Origin: Williamsia sp. 1135
GTDB lineage: Bacteria > Actinomycetota > Actinomycetes > Mycobacteriales > Mycobacteriaceae
Length of the DNA stretch: 64,000 bases
Assembly (NCBI RefSeq): GCF_002095395.1
Contig: NZ_MJEI01000089.1
Coordinates: 25,707 to 89,706 of the forward strand
Reading direction: 5' to 3'
In this document: piece after piece, positions 18,047 to 27,378 of the stretch
Numbering within the stretch: position 1 is the stretch's first letter
Layout: every line of letters begins with the position of its first letter
The notes under the pieces: model-generated
Database searches by the model: none
What the model was told of the DNA's origin: nothing
What the model saw: only the letters and a program-made list of their open reading frames with translations
Translations under genes and position numbers: made by a program

Positions 18047-19056
18047 GAAAGCTCTCCTGCCGGTTGCCATGCATACAACGTCCACGCCTCGGTGTGTGCG
18101 GAACTGTCGGCCGGAAAATCGAGGAACTCGACCTGGACGGGCAGGCCGACGGCGACCTGCGCCGGGTCGATCCCGCGGAGTTCACCGAGCAGCCGCACGC
18201 CTTCGTCGAGTTCCACCAGGGCGATGACGAACGGGAGCTTGCGGCCCGGTACCTGCGGAGCATGGTGCACCACATAGCTGTAGACGGTGCCCCGGCCCGA
18301 GGACACCACATAATCGGTGCTCTCCCCCTTCGGTTTCCACAGCGCCGGGATCGGGGGGTGCCGCAGGGTCCCGTCCTCGACCTGCTGGATCCGGAGCTCG
18401 TGATCGCGGACCCCATCCCAGAAAAACAGGGTGTCCAGCGACGGCGTCGGACGCATCATCTTCGCCGGGTCGACATCAGCGGTCGTGGCACCGAGCGACG
18501 AGATGACCTCGCCGCCGGAGGCTTCGGCGGCCGCAGTCTTCTCCGCCGGCCGGAACTTGAGGATGCGAAAATCCATCTCGGCGACGACTTCGTCGCCGAC
18601 CTTCCAGATGTTCTTGGTGGTGAAGAACCACCCCTCGCCCAGCGCGGTCTGTTTGGGCCCGACGACATCGGTGAGCGCGGCCTCGATGGTCACCTCCTCG
18701 CCGGGCGCGGTGTACCGGTGATAGGTGGAGTCGCAGTTGGTCGCGACCACCGACGAGTAACCTGCCGCGTCGAGGATCTCTGTCACCTGACCCAGGGGAT
18801 CATCCGCGGCGCGAACGCCGTTCAGGCCGCGCATGGTCCAGACCTGTGCCATCGCCGGCGGTGCGACCACGTCGTCGTATCCGGCGGCGCGGGCGGCGTC
18901 GGGGTCGACGTAGATGGGGTTGGTGTCGCCGATCGCCTCGACCCAGTTGTTGATCATCGGGGTGTTGATCGGGTCGCGCCCGGCCTGCGGAGCACTCGTG
19001 CCCGCCGCGCGCACCTCGTCGGTGGCCGCAAGGATCGCGGCCCGGCTGTCGCTCAT
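18043..19056 (-). CDS. chsH2: ChsH2, MaoC-DUF35 fusion subunit
   Basis: The 337-residue protein has an N-terminal MaoC-like domain (about residues 25-180) and a C-terminal DUF35 domain (about 200-335). The former includes INNWVEAIGDTNPIY and APPAMAQVWTM. The latter begins SLDTLFFWDGVRDHELRIQ and continues with the OB-fold segment GRGTVYSYVVHH. In this family the MaoC part pairs with ChsH1 and the DUF35 part with Ltp2. The four Cys of metal-binding DUF35 rubredoxin-like zinc ribbons are not visible, so this DUF35 region looks zinc-free. ATGA overlaps on both sides show tight coupling with fadE29 and chsH1. Confidence 0.93.
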   Translation of the reverse strand: MSDSRAAILAATDEVRAAGTSAPQAGRDPINTPMINNWVEAIGDTNPIYVDPDAARAAGYDDVVAPPAMAQVWTMRGLNGVRAADDPLGQVTEILDAAGYSSVVATNCDSTYHRYTAPGEEVTIEAALTDVVGPKQTALGEGWFFTTKNIWKVGDEVVAEMDFRILKFRPAEKTAAAEASGGEVISSLGATTADVDPAKMMRPTPSLDTLFFWDGVRDHELRIQQVEDGTLRHPPIPALWKPKGESTDYVVSSGRGTVYSYVVHHAPQVPGRKLPFVIALVELDEGVRLLGELRGIDPAQVAVGLPVQVEFLDFPADSSAHTEAWTLYAWQPAGELS

Positions 19057-20216
19057 CGTTTACCCCTCGGCAGACCGAGGCCCGCGGTCGCGATCATCTC
19101 TCGCATGACCTCGTTCACGCCGCCGCCGAAGGTGATGACGACGTTGCGCTTGGCCTGGACGTCGAACCAGTCGGCGAGCTCCGCCGTCGCCGGGTCCGAA
19201 AAGTCGCCGTGGCGGCCGAGGATCTCGTCGATCAACCGGTGTACGTGCTGCAGACGTTCGGTGGCAAAGACTTTCGTCGCCGCCGCGTCGGCCATCGAGA
19301 TGGAGTCGCCACCGGAGGCGACCTGCCAGTTCAGCAATTCGTTGATCCGGTAGTAGGCATGTAACTCGGCCAACGCCCGGCGTACGTCCGTGTGTTTGCC
19401 AGGCACCGTGCCGTCAGGCCCCGGCTTATTCGCCCAGTCGGTGATGCGGGCCAGCAGGCCGTCGAGCCGTCCGGCGGGCCCGAGCATCACGCGTTCGTGG
19501 TTGAGCTGTGTGGTGATCAGGCGCCATCCGCCGTTCACCTCGCCGACGACCATGCCCGCCGGGACGCGGACGTCCGAGTAATACGTGGCGTTCACGTGGT
19601 GTGCTCGGTCGGCGGTGATGATCGGGGTCCAGCTGTAGCCGGGATCCTTGGTGTCGACGATGAGCATCGAGATGCCCTTGTGCTTCGGGACATCCTTGTC
19701 GGTGCGGACCGCCAGCCAGACATAGTCCGCGTCGTGACCGCCGGTGGTGAAGATCTTCTGGCCGTTGACGATGTATTCGTCACCGTGGCGCACCGCACTG
19801 GTCTTGAGCGAGGCGAGGTCGGTGCCTGCGTCGGGTTCGGTGTAGCCGATGGCGAAGTGGACCTCGCCGGCGAGGATGTCTGGAAGGAAGCGCTGCTTCT
19901 GTTCGTCGGTGCCGTAGGCCTGCAACGTCGGCCCGACCGTTTGCAGAGTCACCGCAGGCAGCGGGATGTCGGCGCGCGCTGCCTCGTTGACGAAGATCTG
20001 CTGCTCTATCTGGCCGAACCCTCTGCCGCCGTATTCTTTTGGCCAGCCGACTCCGAGCCAGCCGTCGCTGCCCATCTGCCGGATGACCTTGCGATAGGTC
20101 GGGCCATGCCGCTCCGTGAGCATCGTGACCGCGTCTTCCGGCGACACCAGGTTCGAAAAATACTCGCGCAGCTCCATTTTCAGGGCCCGCTGTTCGGGGG
20201 TCAGATCGATGAACAT
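19053..20216 (-). CDS. fadE29: FadE29/ChsE2, acyl-CoA dehydrogenase subunit
   Basis: This is a 387-residue acyl-CoA dehydrogenase with FAIGYTEPDAGTDLASLKT, TGGHDADYVWLAVRTD and the C-terminal FGGGVNEVMREMIA segment. It forms an alpha2beta2 heterotetramer with the neighbouring FadE28 and oxidises the three-carbon steroid side-chain CoA ester. LNHERVM probably carries the catalytic Glu. It starts 3 bp after fadE28 stops and overlaps chsH2 by ATGA. Assignment rests on gene order identical to the mycobacterial fadE28-fadE29-chsH2-chsH1-ltp2 operon. Confidence 0.93.
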   Translation of the reverse strand: MFIDLTPEQRALKMELREYFSNLVSPEDAVTMLTERHGPTYRKVIRQMGSDGWLGVGWPKEYGGRGFGQIEQQIFVNEAARADIPLPAVTLQTVGPTLQAYGTDEQKQRFLPDILAGEVHFAIGYTEPDAGTDLASLKTSAVRHGDEYIVNGQKIFTTGGHDADYVWLAVRTDKDVPKHKGISMLIVDTKDPGYSWTPIITADRAHHVNATYYSDVRVPAGMVVGEVNGGWRLITTQLNHERVMLGPAGRLDGLLARITDWANKPGPDGTVPGKHTDVRRALAELHAYYRINELLNWQVASGGDSISMADAAATKVFATERLQHVHRLIDEILGRHGDFSDPATAELADWFDVQAKRNVVITFGGGVNEVMREMIATAGLGLPRGKR

Positions 20217-20219
20217 CTT

Positions 20220-21278
20220 CTACGCTCCTGCCTCAACCTGTTGCGCCAGGGCGTCGAGCCGGCCGGTGGGTCCACCGACGAGCCGGGCCAGGTCCTTGGC
20301 GATGGAAAAGTAGCGGTGCAGTGGGTACGTGAGGTCGACTCCGACGCCCCCATGCAGGTGGATCATCGTCCGCATGGTCGCCGGGATCTCCTGCGCCAGC
20401 CAATAGCCGGAGAGCGCCAGATCTGTTCCGGCGTCGAGTCCCTCTGTGAGCCGCCAGCCTGCGGAGGTGGTCGCCAACGTCATCGACCGGGCGACGACGT
20501 AGATGTCGGCGAGTTGCTGCTGTACGGCTTGGAAGGTGCCGATCGGCTTGTCGAACTGGATGCGTTCGGAGACATGAGTGGCCGTGAGCTTCATGGCGCC
20601 CGCGATCAGTCCGTCGGCGTAGGCTGCCAACCCCAGACTGTGATGCTGGTGGAGCCAGGTCGGGTCGCCGTCGATGATGGTGTCCGCAGCAACGTCGGTG
20701 AACGCGACGGCGTACTCCCCCCAGCCCGATGACGACGTGGTGCGGGTGATCCGGACGCCGGGGGCGTCGGCGGGAACCACCACGACTCCGACATCAGCGG
20801 AGACGAGAATCGCGGATGCGCCCTCGGCGTGTAGGACGCCGGTCTTGATGCCGGAGAGTGTGCCGCCCGAGACCGAGGTGTGCGGAGTATCGGTCAGGGC
20901 CGCCCCCGGTTCGCTGATCGCCGTCGCCAGCCAGCCACCCGCCTGGACCTTCGCTCCCAGTTCCGCCGCCAGCTCGGGCGCACGCTGCGCCAACGGCGCC
21001 AGACCCGCGATCAACGTTCCGATCGCAGGCGTCACGGCGGCGGCATGACCCAGGGCCGTGGGGATCGGGATCAGCCCGCCCACCGCGACGTCGTCGCCCC
21101 CGGACGCCTCGGGCAGAGGCAGTGCCAACAGCCCCGACTCGGCCAGCGATGCCCACAGCGGGGTCTCGAAGCCACCGACGTCGGCAAGCGCCGCATCCCA
21201 GATCGACTCGTGGCGTTGCAGGACGGAGTCGATGACATCACTCACAGTTTCAGCTGTGGAGTCGCGCGTGAAGTCCAC
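20220..21278 (-). CDS. fadE28: FadE28/ChsE1, acyl-CoA dehydrogenase partner subunit
   Basis: The 352-residue protein is an acyl-CoA dehydrogenase homologue with a degenerate middle domain. It retains SERIQFDKPIGTFQAVQQQLADIYV and IHLHGGVGVDLTYPLHRYF in the C-terminal helical domain. In steroid-degrading actinobacteria such partners supply half of each FAD site to FadE29. It is the first gene of the leftward side-chain operon. A perfect KstR palindrome lies 23 bp upstream of its start, so the site probably overlaps the promoter or transcription start. Confidence 0.92.
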   Translation of the reverse strand: MDFTRDSTAETVSDVIDSVLQRHESIWDAALADVGGFETPLWASLAESGLLALPLPEASGGDDVAVGGLIPIPTALGHAAAVTPAIGTLIAGLAPLAQRAPELAAELGAKVQAGGWLATAISEPGAALTDTPHTSVSGGTLSGIKTGVLHAEGASAILVSADVGVVVVPADAPGVRITRTTSSSGWGEYAVAFTDVAADTIIDGDPTWLHQHHSLGLAAYADGLIAGAMKLTATHVSERIQFDKPIGTFQAVQQQLADIYVVARSMTLATTSAGWRLTEGLDAGTDLALSGYWLAQEIPATMRTMIHLHGGVGVDLTYPLHRYFSIAKDLARLVGGPTGRLDALAQQVEAGA

Positions 21279-21300
21279 TATTTACACCTCTTCAGCGAAT

Positions 21301-21314
21301 TAGAACCTGTTCTA
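21301..21314. promoter_or_regulatory. KstR operator 5, side-chain operon
   Basis: TAGAACCTGTTCTA is an ideal KstR site with symmetric arms, in the 59-bp gap between fadE34 (stop 21338) and fadE28 (start 21278). It should control the whole fadE28-to-ligase operon. Confidence 0.85.
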
Positions 21315-21337
21315 GTTGTATCAGAAATCGGGAGGAC

Positions 21338-23563
21338 TCAGCGAGGCAATCCCAGGAGCCGTTCGGCGGCAGCCGTGGCGAGGATCTGAGTGGTGCCACC
21401 GGCGATCGACAGGCACCGGTTCAGGAGGAAATCCTGAGAGGCCGTCGACTGCGCCAACCCGTCGACACCGTGGAGTTGCTGCGCGAACTCTGGCACCGCC
21501 TGGCGGTGCCGGACGCCGATCAGCTTCCGCACACTCGAGGCCGCCCCCGGGTCGGTCCCGTTGATCGAACCGAGTACCGACCGCAGATCGAGCACCTGCC
21601 CCAATTGCGCCTGCGCGATCAGTTCACCGAGCTTTTCTCGCTGCGTTCCGGTGAGCTCCTCGCGCTGCGTCCCCTTCTCACCGCCGTCGATCTGCGCGAG
21701 CAGCGCCTCCATCTCCTTACCCAGCGCCGAGCCGCCCATCGCGACCCGCTCGTTGGCCAGGGTGGTCCGGGCCAGGCGCCAGCCGTTGTTGATCTCGCCG
21801 ACCACGCAGTCGTCCGGGACGAACACGTCGTCGAGGAAGACCTCGTTGAACATGGCCCGGCCGGTGATCTCCCGCAGTGGTCGGGTCTCGATCCCCGACG
21901 AGGTCATGTCGACGAGGAAGTAGGTGATGCCCTTGTGTTTCGGTACTTCCGAGTCGGTCCGCGCCAGGCAGATCGCCCAGTCGGCGTCGTGCGCGTGGGA
22001 GGTCCACACCTTCTGGCCCTGGAGGGTCCAGCCGCCGTCGACCTTGGTTGCCTTAGTTCGCAACGCCGCGAGGTCCGAACCCGCCCCGGGCTCCGAGAAC
22101 AGCTGGCACCACATGATCTCGCCGTGCAGCGTCTGCCGTACGAACCGTTCGCGCTGAGCCTCGGTGCCGTGTTCGATGATCGTCGGGATCGCCCAGCCCG
22201 CGATCACCAGATCGGGCCTGCGCACCCCCGCCCGGTCGAGTTCCTCGTCGATCAGCACCTGCTCGGTAGTGTCCGCACCGAGGCCGAAGGGGGCCGGCCA
22301 GTGCGGGGTGAGGTACAACGCGTCGGCGAGTGCGCGGCGCTGATCGTCGGCCGCAGCGATGGCCTCCACCTGTGCGCGGACCTGCAGGCGTCGACTCTCG
22401 ACCCCCGAGAGATCGATTCGCAGCGACCTGCGTACACCTCGCCTGTTGAGCTCCGCGACCGCCGCGTGCCATCGCTCCGAGGAGCCAAGTTGGGCCTGCC
22501 AGGCGAGCGCACGGCGTAGATACAGGTGGGCATCGTGCTCGAAGGTGAACCCGATGCCGCCGAGGATCTGGATGCAGTCCTTGGCGTTCGCGACCACCAT
22601 GTCCGAGACGGCCGCTGCCGCGACTGCGGCGCTGATCTCGACCTGGTCGGCGGCGCCGGTGCGGGCGGGCCCGTCGGCCTCGGTGAGTTCGTCGACTGCG
22701 GACGCGAGGTCCCAGGCCGCGGCACCGACCTGCTCGCTGCGGCACAGCATCTCTGCGCAGATGTGCTTGACCGCCTGGAAGCTGCCGATCGGCGCACCGA
22801 ACTGCTCGCGCACCTTCGCGTACTCCACAGCGGTGTCCAAAGTCCAGCGTGCGACACCCGCCGCCTGGGCGGCGATGACCGCAATGATCGCGGCGCGGAC
22901 GAACGCGTCGGAGACGTGCAATACGTCGTGCGCCGGGATCACCACGTTGTCCAGCCGGACCCGGGACAGCTCCATCGAGAAATCAAGCGCTTCGACCGGC
23001 TCGGACTCGATCCCGGCGGTTCCCGGCTCGAGCAGAACCCAGCGATGACCACCGGCGATGTCGATCGGCGCCAGCAGCGCGACGTCGGGTGAGTATCCGG
23101 CCACCAGACCGAGCTCACCGGATGCCGACAACACCCCGCGCTCGGCCTCCACCGCGCCCGGTGCCGCGGCCCCGGCCAGGACAGACGTCGCCACCGCGGC
23201 ACCGACCTCGCCCGCGATCAGTTGTGCGAGTAACGCGTTCTCGTTCGGTGCGCCCGAGACAGACGTGAGCAGGGCACTCAAAGCGGTGCCGGCCACCGGC
23301 CCCGGAACCAGGTCGTGGCCGGTCTGCTCGAGCATCACCGCGAGATCGACGAACAGCGCGTCCATCCCGCCCTTCTGTTCGGGTACTGCGGCCGCGAACA
23401 CGCCGAGCTCGGCCAATTCCCGGAACAGCGCAGGCCAGGGTTCGGCGGTCACGTCGGATCCCGGCTCACCGGCCCGCACCGTCGTGATGACCGACACCTT
23501 TTTGGACCATTGACCAATTGCGTCGGCGACGGCGGTATGTTCTGGGGTGGTAGCAAGAGTCAC
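21338..23563 (-). CDS. fadE34: FadE34/ChsE3, two-domain acyl-CoA dehydrogenase
   Basis: The 741-residue protein is a fusion of two acyl-CoA dehydrogenase modules. The N-terminal module (about 1-370) ends with FGAPIGSFQAVKHICAEML and IQILGGIGFTFEHDAHLYLRR. The C-terminal module (about 385-741) has MWCQLFSEPGAGSDLAALRT, VWTSHAHDADWAICLART and IAGGTTQILATAAAERLLG. The fused architecture is that of mycobacterial FadE34, which acts on the five-carbon steroid side chain. It is divergent from kstR, with a KstR palindrome between them, the same arrangement as in Mycobacterium tuberculosis. A single-gene transcript is likely because the fadE28 promoter follows. Confidence 0.92.
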   Translation of the reverse strand: MTLATTPEHTAVADAIGQWSKKVSVITTVRAGEPGSDVTAEPWPALFRELAELGVFAAAVPEQKGGMDALFVDLAVMLEQTGHDLVPGPVAGTALSALLTSVSGAPNENALLAQLIAGEVGAAVATSVLAGAAAPGAVEAERGVLSASGELGLVAGYSPDVALLAPIDIAGGHRWVLLEPGTAGIESEPVEALDFSMELSRVRLDNVVIPAHDVLHVSDAFVRAAIIAVIAAQAAGVARWTLDTAVEYAKVREQFGAPIGSFQAVKHICAEMLCRSEQVGAAAWDLASAVDELTEADGPARTGAADQVEISAAVAAAAVSDMVVANAKDCIQILGGIGFTFEHDAHLYLRRALAWQAQLGSSERWHAAVAELNRRGVRRSLRIDLSGVESRRLQVRAQVEAIAAADDQRRALADALYLTPHWPAPFGLGADTTEQVLIDEELDRAGVRRPDLVIAGWAIPTIIEHGTEAQRERFVRQTLHGEIMWCQLFSEPGAGSDLAALRTKATKVDGGWTLQGQKVWTSHAHDADWAICLARTDSEVPKHKGITYFLVDMTSSGIETRPLREITGRAMFNEVFLDDVFVPDDCVVGEINNGWRLARTTLANERVAMGGSALGKEMEALLAQIDGGEKGTQREELTGTQREKLGELIAQAQLGQVLDLRSVLGSINGTDPGAASSVRKLIGVRHRQAVPEFAQQLHGVDGLAQSTASQDFLLNRCLSIAGGTTQILATAAAERLLGLPR

Positions 23564-23603
23564 GGAAGTCTTTCCTTGCCTGCTCGGGGTTGTCGGTGCG
23601 TGG

Positions 23604-23617
23604 TAGAACCTGTTCTA
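23604..23617. promoter_or_regulatory. KstR operator 6, fadE34/kstR divergent promoter
   Basis: TAGAACCTGTTCTA, identical to the site at 21301, lies 41-54 bp before fadE34 and 152-165 bp before kstR. It should control fadE34 and may allow autoregulation of kstR. Confidence 0.85.
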
Positions 23618-23768
23618 ATATTGCACGTCTGCCGGGGCAGAATGAAGGGGACCGTGTCGCAAGTCCAGAAAGTCACGTTTTCGCTGTCAGCGATTAACGT
23701 GGTGTGGACAAGCGACCTTCTCGACGAGAGATCGATAAACCGACAGATGAGAAAGTGGGGACGCCCCG

Positions 23769-24422
23769 ATGGCTAGCCCGATTCCGGCCGGCAACTCGGC
23801 CAGCGACGTGGCCGTCGGTTCCGACGTGGACCTCGGGTCCAGCGCCCAGCGTGAACGCCGGCGCCGTATCCTCGACGCCACCTTGCAGCTCGCCTCGAAG
23901 GGCGGCTACGACGCGGTGCAGATGCGCGCCGTCGCCGAACGGGCCGACGTCGCAGTGGGAACCCTGTACCGGTACTTCCCGTCCAAAGTCCATCTCCTCG
24001 TCACCGCGCTCGCCCGAGAATTCGAGGCGGTCGAGAGCCGGGCGGACAAGACCAGGCTCCGCGGAAACACTGCCCTCGAGCGGCTGCGCCACGTGCTGGA
24101 CATGATCACCCTTGCGATGCAACGCGATCCGCTGCTGACCGAGGCGATGACGCGAGCCTTCATGTTCGCCGACGCCTCCGCGTCGGCCGAGGTCGACAAG
24201 GTCGCGCTGATCATCGACCGGCTCCTCGCCAACGCGATGGTCGAGGGCGAACCCACCGAGCTCGACTTGAAGATCGCACGCGTGGTGTCGGATGTCTGGA
24301 TGTCGAACCTCGTGCAGTGGCTGACCCGCCGGGCGTCCGCGACCGACGTCACCAACCGGCTCGAGCTGACGATCACCCTCCTGCTCGCCGGCCGCGATCA
24401 GGATCCTGACGTCAAGGACTGA
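23769..24422 (+). CDS. kstR: KstR, TetR-family repressor of cholesterol catabolism
   Basis: The 217-residue regulator has a 26-residue flexible N-terminal arm, then a TetR helix-turn-helix. RERRRRILDATLQLASKGGYDAVQMRAVAERADVAVG ends in the recognition helix GTLYRYFPSKVHLL (about residues 66-80, quoted here in two pieces). The C-terminal ligand-binding part includes QRDPLLTEAMTRAFMFADA. KstR is known to bind 3-oxo-cholest-4-en-26-oyl-CoA and release the operators found in this window. Divergent from fadE34. The gene ends 10 bp before a 68-bp palindrome that separates it from clpC. Confidence 0.95.
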   Translation: MASPIPAGNSASDVAVGSDVDLGSSAQRERRRRILDATLQLASKGGYDAVQMRAVAERADVAVGTLYRYFPSKVHLLVTALAREFEAVESRADKTRLRGNTALERLRHVLDMITLAMQRDPLLTEAMTRAFMFADASASAEVDKVALIIDRLLANAMVEGEPTELDLKIARVVSDVWMSNLVQWLTRRASATDVTNRLELTITLLLAGRDQDPDVKD

Positions 24423-24431
24423 CCCACTTCG

Positions 24432-24499
24432 CAAAAACACCCCGTTCAGTCATATGCACACGTTGCAACGTGTGCATATGACTGAACGGGGTGTTTTTG
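24432..24499. terminator. 68-bp perfect palindrome between kstR and clpC
   Basis: Bases 24432-24465 and 24466-24499 are exact reverse complements with no spacer, with AAAAACACCCC at one end and GGGGTGTTTTT at the other. As RNA on either strand it would fold to a long GC-rich hairpin followed by T residues, so it should terminate both convergent genes. Confidence 0.85.
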
Positions 24500-24512
24500 T
24501 TCTCGCTCAACC

Positions 24513-24544
24513 AAAAGGGCGCAACCACTGTCGTGGTTGCGCCC
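24513..24544 (-). terminator. clpC intrinsic terminator
   Basis: A perfect 12-bp stem (arms 24517-24528 and 24533-24544, 4-base loop) lies 14 bp after the clpC stop. On the minus strand it is followed by TTTT. It precedes the 68-bp palindrome, giving clpC two terminators in a row. Confidence 0.8.
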
Positions 24545-24558
24545 CGTCTGGTCAGTGC

Positions 24559-27096
24559 TTACTTCTCTGAATCACCGGTCTTGGCGAGTTCCACCGGGGT
24601 GTCGGGAAGCGCGATCGGCTTCTTCGAACCCGTGAAGGTGAACTTGGCGTCTTCGCCCTCGCCTTCGCCGTCCCAGTTCTCGACGTCGACGAGGATGATC
24701 TCGCCGGCACCGATCTCGTTGAACAGGATCTTCTCGGACAGCTGATCCTCGATCTCGCGCTGGATGGTGCGACGCAGTGGCCGCGCACCCAGGACCGGAT
24801 CGAATCCGCGCTTCGCGAGCAGGCTCTTGGCCTTGTCGGTCAGCTCGAGAGCCATGTCCTTGTTCCGCAGCTGCGTCTCGACGCGGGCGATCATGAGATC
24901 GACCATCTTGATGATCTCGTCCTTCGTGAGCTGGTGGAACACGATGACGTCGTCGATACGGTTGAGGAACTCGGGCCGGAAGTGCTTCTTGAGCTCGTCG
25001 TTGACCTTCTGCTTCATCCGCTCGTAGTTCGAGCCCTCCGCATTGGACTGCGAGAAGCCCAGCCCCACGGCCTTGGAGATGTCGCCGGTACCGAGGTTCG
25101 AGGTGAAGATCAGCACGGTGTTCTTGAAGTCGACCGTACGACCCTGACCGTCGGTGAGACGGCCGTCCTCGAGGACCTGCAGGAGCGTGTTGTAGATCTC
25201 CTGGTGGGCCTTCTCGATCTCGTCGAACAGGACGACGGAGAACGGCTTGCGGCGCACCTTCTCGGTGAGCTGGCCGCCCTCTTCGTAGCCGACGTAGCCG
25301 GGAGGGGCACCGAAGAGCCGCGACGCGGTGAACCGGTCGTGGAACTCGCCCATGTCGATCTGGATGAGCGCGTCGTCCTCGCCGAAGAGGAAGTTGGCCA
25401 GCGCCTTGGAGAGCTCGGTCTTACCGACACCGGACGGGCCGGCGAAGATGAACGAACCGGACGGGCGCTTGGGGTCCTTCAGACCGGCGCGGGTACGGCG
25501 GATCGCCTTCGACACTGCCTTGACGGCCTCGGTCTGCCCGATGATCCGCTTGTGCAGCTCCTCCTCCATACGGAGCAGACGCGTGGTCTCCTCTTCGGTG
25601 AGCTTGAAGACGGGGATGCCGGTCCAGTTACCCAGAACCTCGGCGATCTCGTTGTCATCGACCTCGGCGACGATGTCCATGTCGCCACTGCGCCACTGCT
25701 TTTCACGCTCGGCGCGCTCGGTGACGAGCTGCTTCTCCTTGTCGCGCAGGTTCGCGGCCTTCTCGAAGTCCTGGGCGTCGATCGCCGATTCCTTCTCTTT
25801 ACGGGCGTCGGCGATCTTGTCGTCGAACTCGCGCAGATCTGGTGGTGCGGTCATCCGGCGGATACGCATCCGGGCGCCGGCCTCGTCGATCAGGTCGATC
25901 GCCTTGTCCGGCAGGAACCGGTCGTTGATGTAGCGGTCGGCCAGGGTGGCGGCCGCGGTCAGTGCGCCGTCGGTGATCGAGACGCGGTGATGCGACTCGT
26001 AGCGATCGCGCAAGCCCTTGAGGATCTGGATCGTGTGCTCGACGCTGGGCTCGCCGACCTGGACCGGCTGGAAGCGGCGCTCGAGTGCGGCGTCCTTCTC
26101 GATGTACTTGCGGTACTCGTCGAGGGTGGTGGCACCGATGGTCTGGAGCTCGCCACGGGCCAGCTTCGGCTTGAGGATGCTGGCGGCGTCGATGGCACCT
26201 TCGGCGGCACCTGCGCCGACGAGCGTGTGCAGCTCGTCGATGAACAGGATGATGTCGCCGCGGGTGTTGATCTCCTTGAGGACCTTCTTCAGGCGCTCTT
26301 CGAAGTCACCGCGGTACCGGCTGCCGGCAACCAGCGAACCGAGGTCGAGGGTGTAGAGCTGCTTGTCCTTGAGGGTCTCGGGAACGTTGCCGTTCACGAT
26401 CGCCTGGGCCAGGCCCTCCACGACGGCGGTCTTACCGACGCCGGGCTCACCGATCAGCACCGGGTTGTTCTTGGTGCGGCGGCTGAGCACCTGCATCACG
26501 CGCTCGATTTCCTTCTCACGGCCGATGACCGGATCGAGCTTGCCGTCGGCGGCCGCAGCGGTGAGGTTGCGACCGAACTGGTCGAGCACGAGCGACGTCG
26601 ACGGGGTGCCCGCCTCCGTGCTGCGTCCGCCGGTGCCGGCTTCCTGGGGCTCCTTGCCCTGGTAGCCCGACAGCAGCTGGATGACCTGCTGGCGCACCCG
26701 GTTGAGGTCGGCGCCGAGCTTGACCAGCACCTGCGCTGCGACACCCTCGCCCTCACGGATGAGGCCGAGCAGGATGTGCTCCGTACCGATGTAGTTGTGG
26801 CCGAGCTGGAGGGCCTCGCGCAGTGAGAGCTCGAGTACCTTCTTGGCCCGGGGGGTGAAGGGGATGTGTCCCGAGGGTGCCTGCTGGCCCTGGCCGATGA
26901 TTTCTTCGACCTGGCTGCGCACACCTTCGAGGGAGATTCCCAACGACTCGAGGGACTTGGCGGCGACGCCTTCACCCTCGTGGATCAGCCCGAGCAGGAT
27001 GTGCTCGGTGCCGATGTAGTTGTGATTGAGCATCCGCGCTTCTTCTTGGGCCAGGACGACAACCCGACGAGCGCGGTCGGTGAACCGTTCGAACAT
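24559..27096 (-). CDS. clpC: ClpC, Hsp100 AAA+ unfoldase of the Clp protease
   Basis: The 845-residue protein has the double Clp_N repeat ([20 protein letters not shown] start; two [19 protein letters not shown] motifs within residues 1-145). AAA domain 1 has Walker [15 protein letters not shown] middle domain with a UVR segment ([19 protein letters not shown]) follows, then AAA domain 2 with [14 protein letters not shown]. The C-terminal LAKTGDSEK tail ends the protein. It unfolds substrates for ClpP1P2. The ATG at 27096 has AAGGGAG in front. It is transcribed alone, from a long 282-bp upstream region with a ClgR-like site. Essential in related mycobacteria. Confidence 0.97.
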   Translation of the reverse strand: MFERFTDRARRVVVLAQEEARMLNHNYIGTEHILLGLIHEGEGVAAKSLESLGISLEGVRSQVEEIIGQGQQAPSGHIPFTPRAKKVLELSLREALQLGHNYIGTEHILLGLIREGEGVAAQVLVKLGADLNRVRQQVIQLLSGYQGKEPQEAGTGGRSTEAGTPSTSLVLDQFGRNLTAAAADGKLDPVIGREKEIERVMQVLSRRTKNNPVLIGEPGVGKTAVVEGLAQAIVNGNVPETLKDKQLYTLDLGSLVAGSRYRGDFEERLKKVLKEINTRGDIILFIDELHTLVGAGAAEGAIDAASILKPKLARGELQTIGATTLDEYRKYIEKDAALERRFQPVQVGEPSVEHTIQILKGLRDRYESHHRVSITDGALTAAATLADRYINDRFLPDKAIDLIDEAGARMRIRRMTAPPDLREFDDKIADARKEKESAIDAQDFEKAANLRDKEKQLVTERAEREKQWRSGDMDIVAEVDDNEIAEVLGNWTGIPVFKLTEEETTRLLRMEEELHKRIIGQTEAVKAVSKAIRRTRAGLKDPKRPSGSFIFAGPSGVGKTELSKALANFLFGEDDALIQIDMGEFHDRFTASRLFGAPPGYVGYEEGGQLTEKVRRKPFSVVLFDEIEKAHQEIYNTLLQVLEDGRLTDGQGRTVDFKNTVLIFTSNLGTGDISKAVGLGFSQSNAEGSNYERMKQKVNDELKKHFRPEFLNRIDDVIVFHQLTKDEIIKMVDLMIARVETQLRNKDMALELTDKAKSLLAKRGFDPVLGARPLRRTIQREIEDQLSEKILFNEIGAGEIILVDVENWDGEGEGEDAKFTFTGSKKPIALPDTPVELAKTGDSEK

Positions 27097-27358
27097 TGTT
27101 CTCCCTTACGTTTCTAGGGTCGATCTTCGCCTTCGGCTTCGTCCACCAGTCTGACTGGTCGACGGGCTGCGATCTTTCCCAGGGTTGGCCTTTGTCGACG
27201 ATGAACCGATGCGCCACCGCGACAGCCTTGGCTCCCACTGTAATGCGCCCAGGTCACCGGCACCTCAGATGTGTCACCGAGCATGCGCGAGAGCACTCCG
27301 GTCACTGGGTCACAAACCGTCAACGCCGCAGCTCGAAAGGGTGTTTCACCTCCGGATA

Positions 27359-27372
27359 CGCCGTCAGCGAAC
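27359..27372 (-). promoter_or_regulatory. ClgR-like operator far upstream of clpC
   Basis: On the minus strand the site reads GTTCGC-TGACG-GCG, matching the ClgR core CGCYNANRGCG remembered from Corynebacterium clpC promoters. It is about 263 bp upstream of the clpC ATG and just past the stop of the TetR gene, so a long clpC leader would follow. Confidence 0.5.
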
Positions 27373-27378
27373 GCGTGC

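Noticed and set aside
24934..26826. 630-codon open frame opposite clpC
   Set aside because: Antisense shadow of a strongly conserved gene; composition (Glu/Leu/Val/Arg repeats) follows the ClpC codons.
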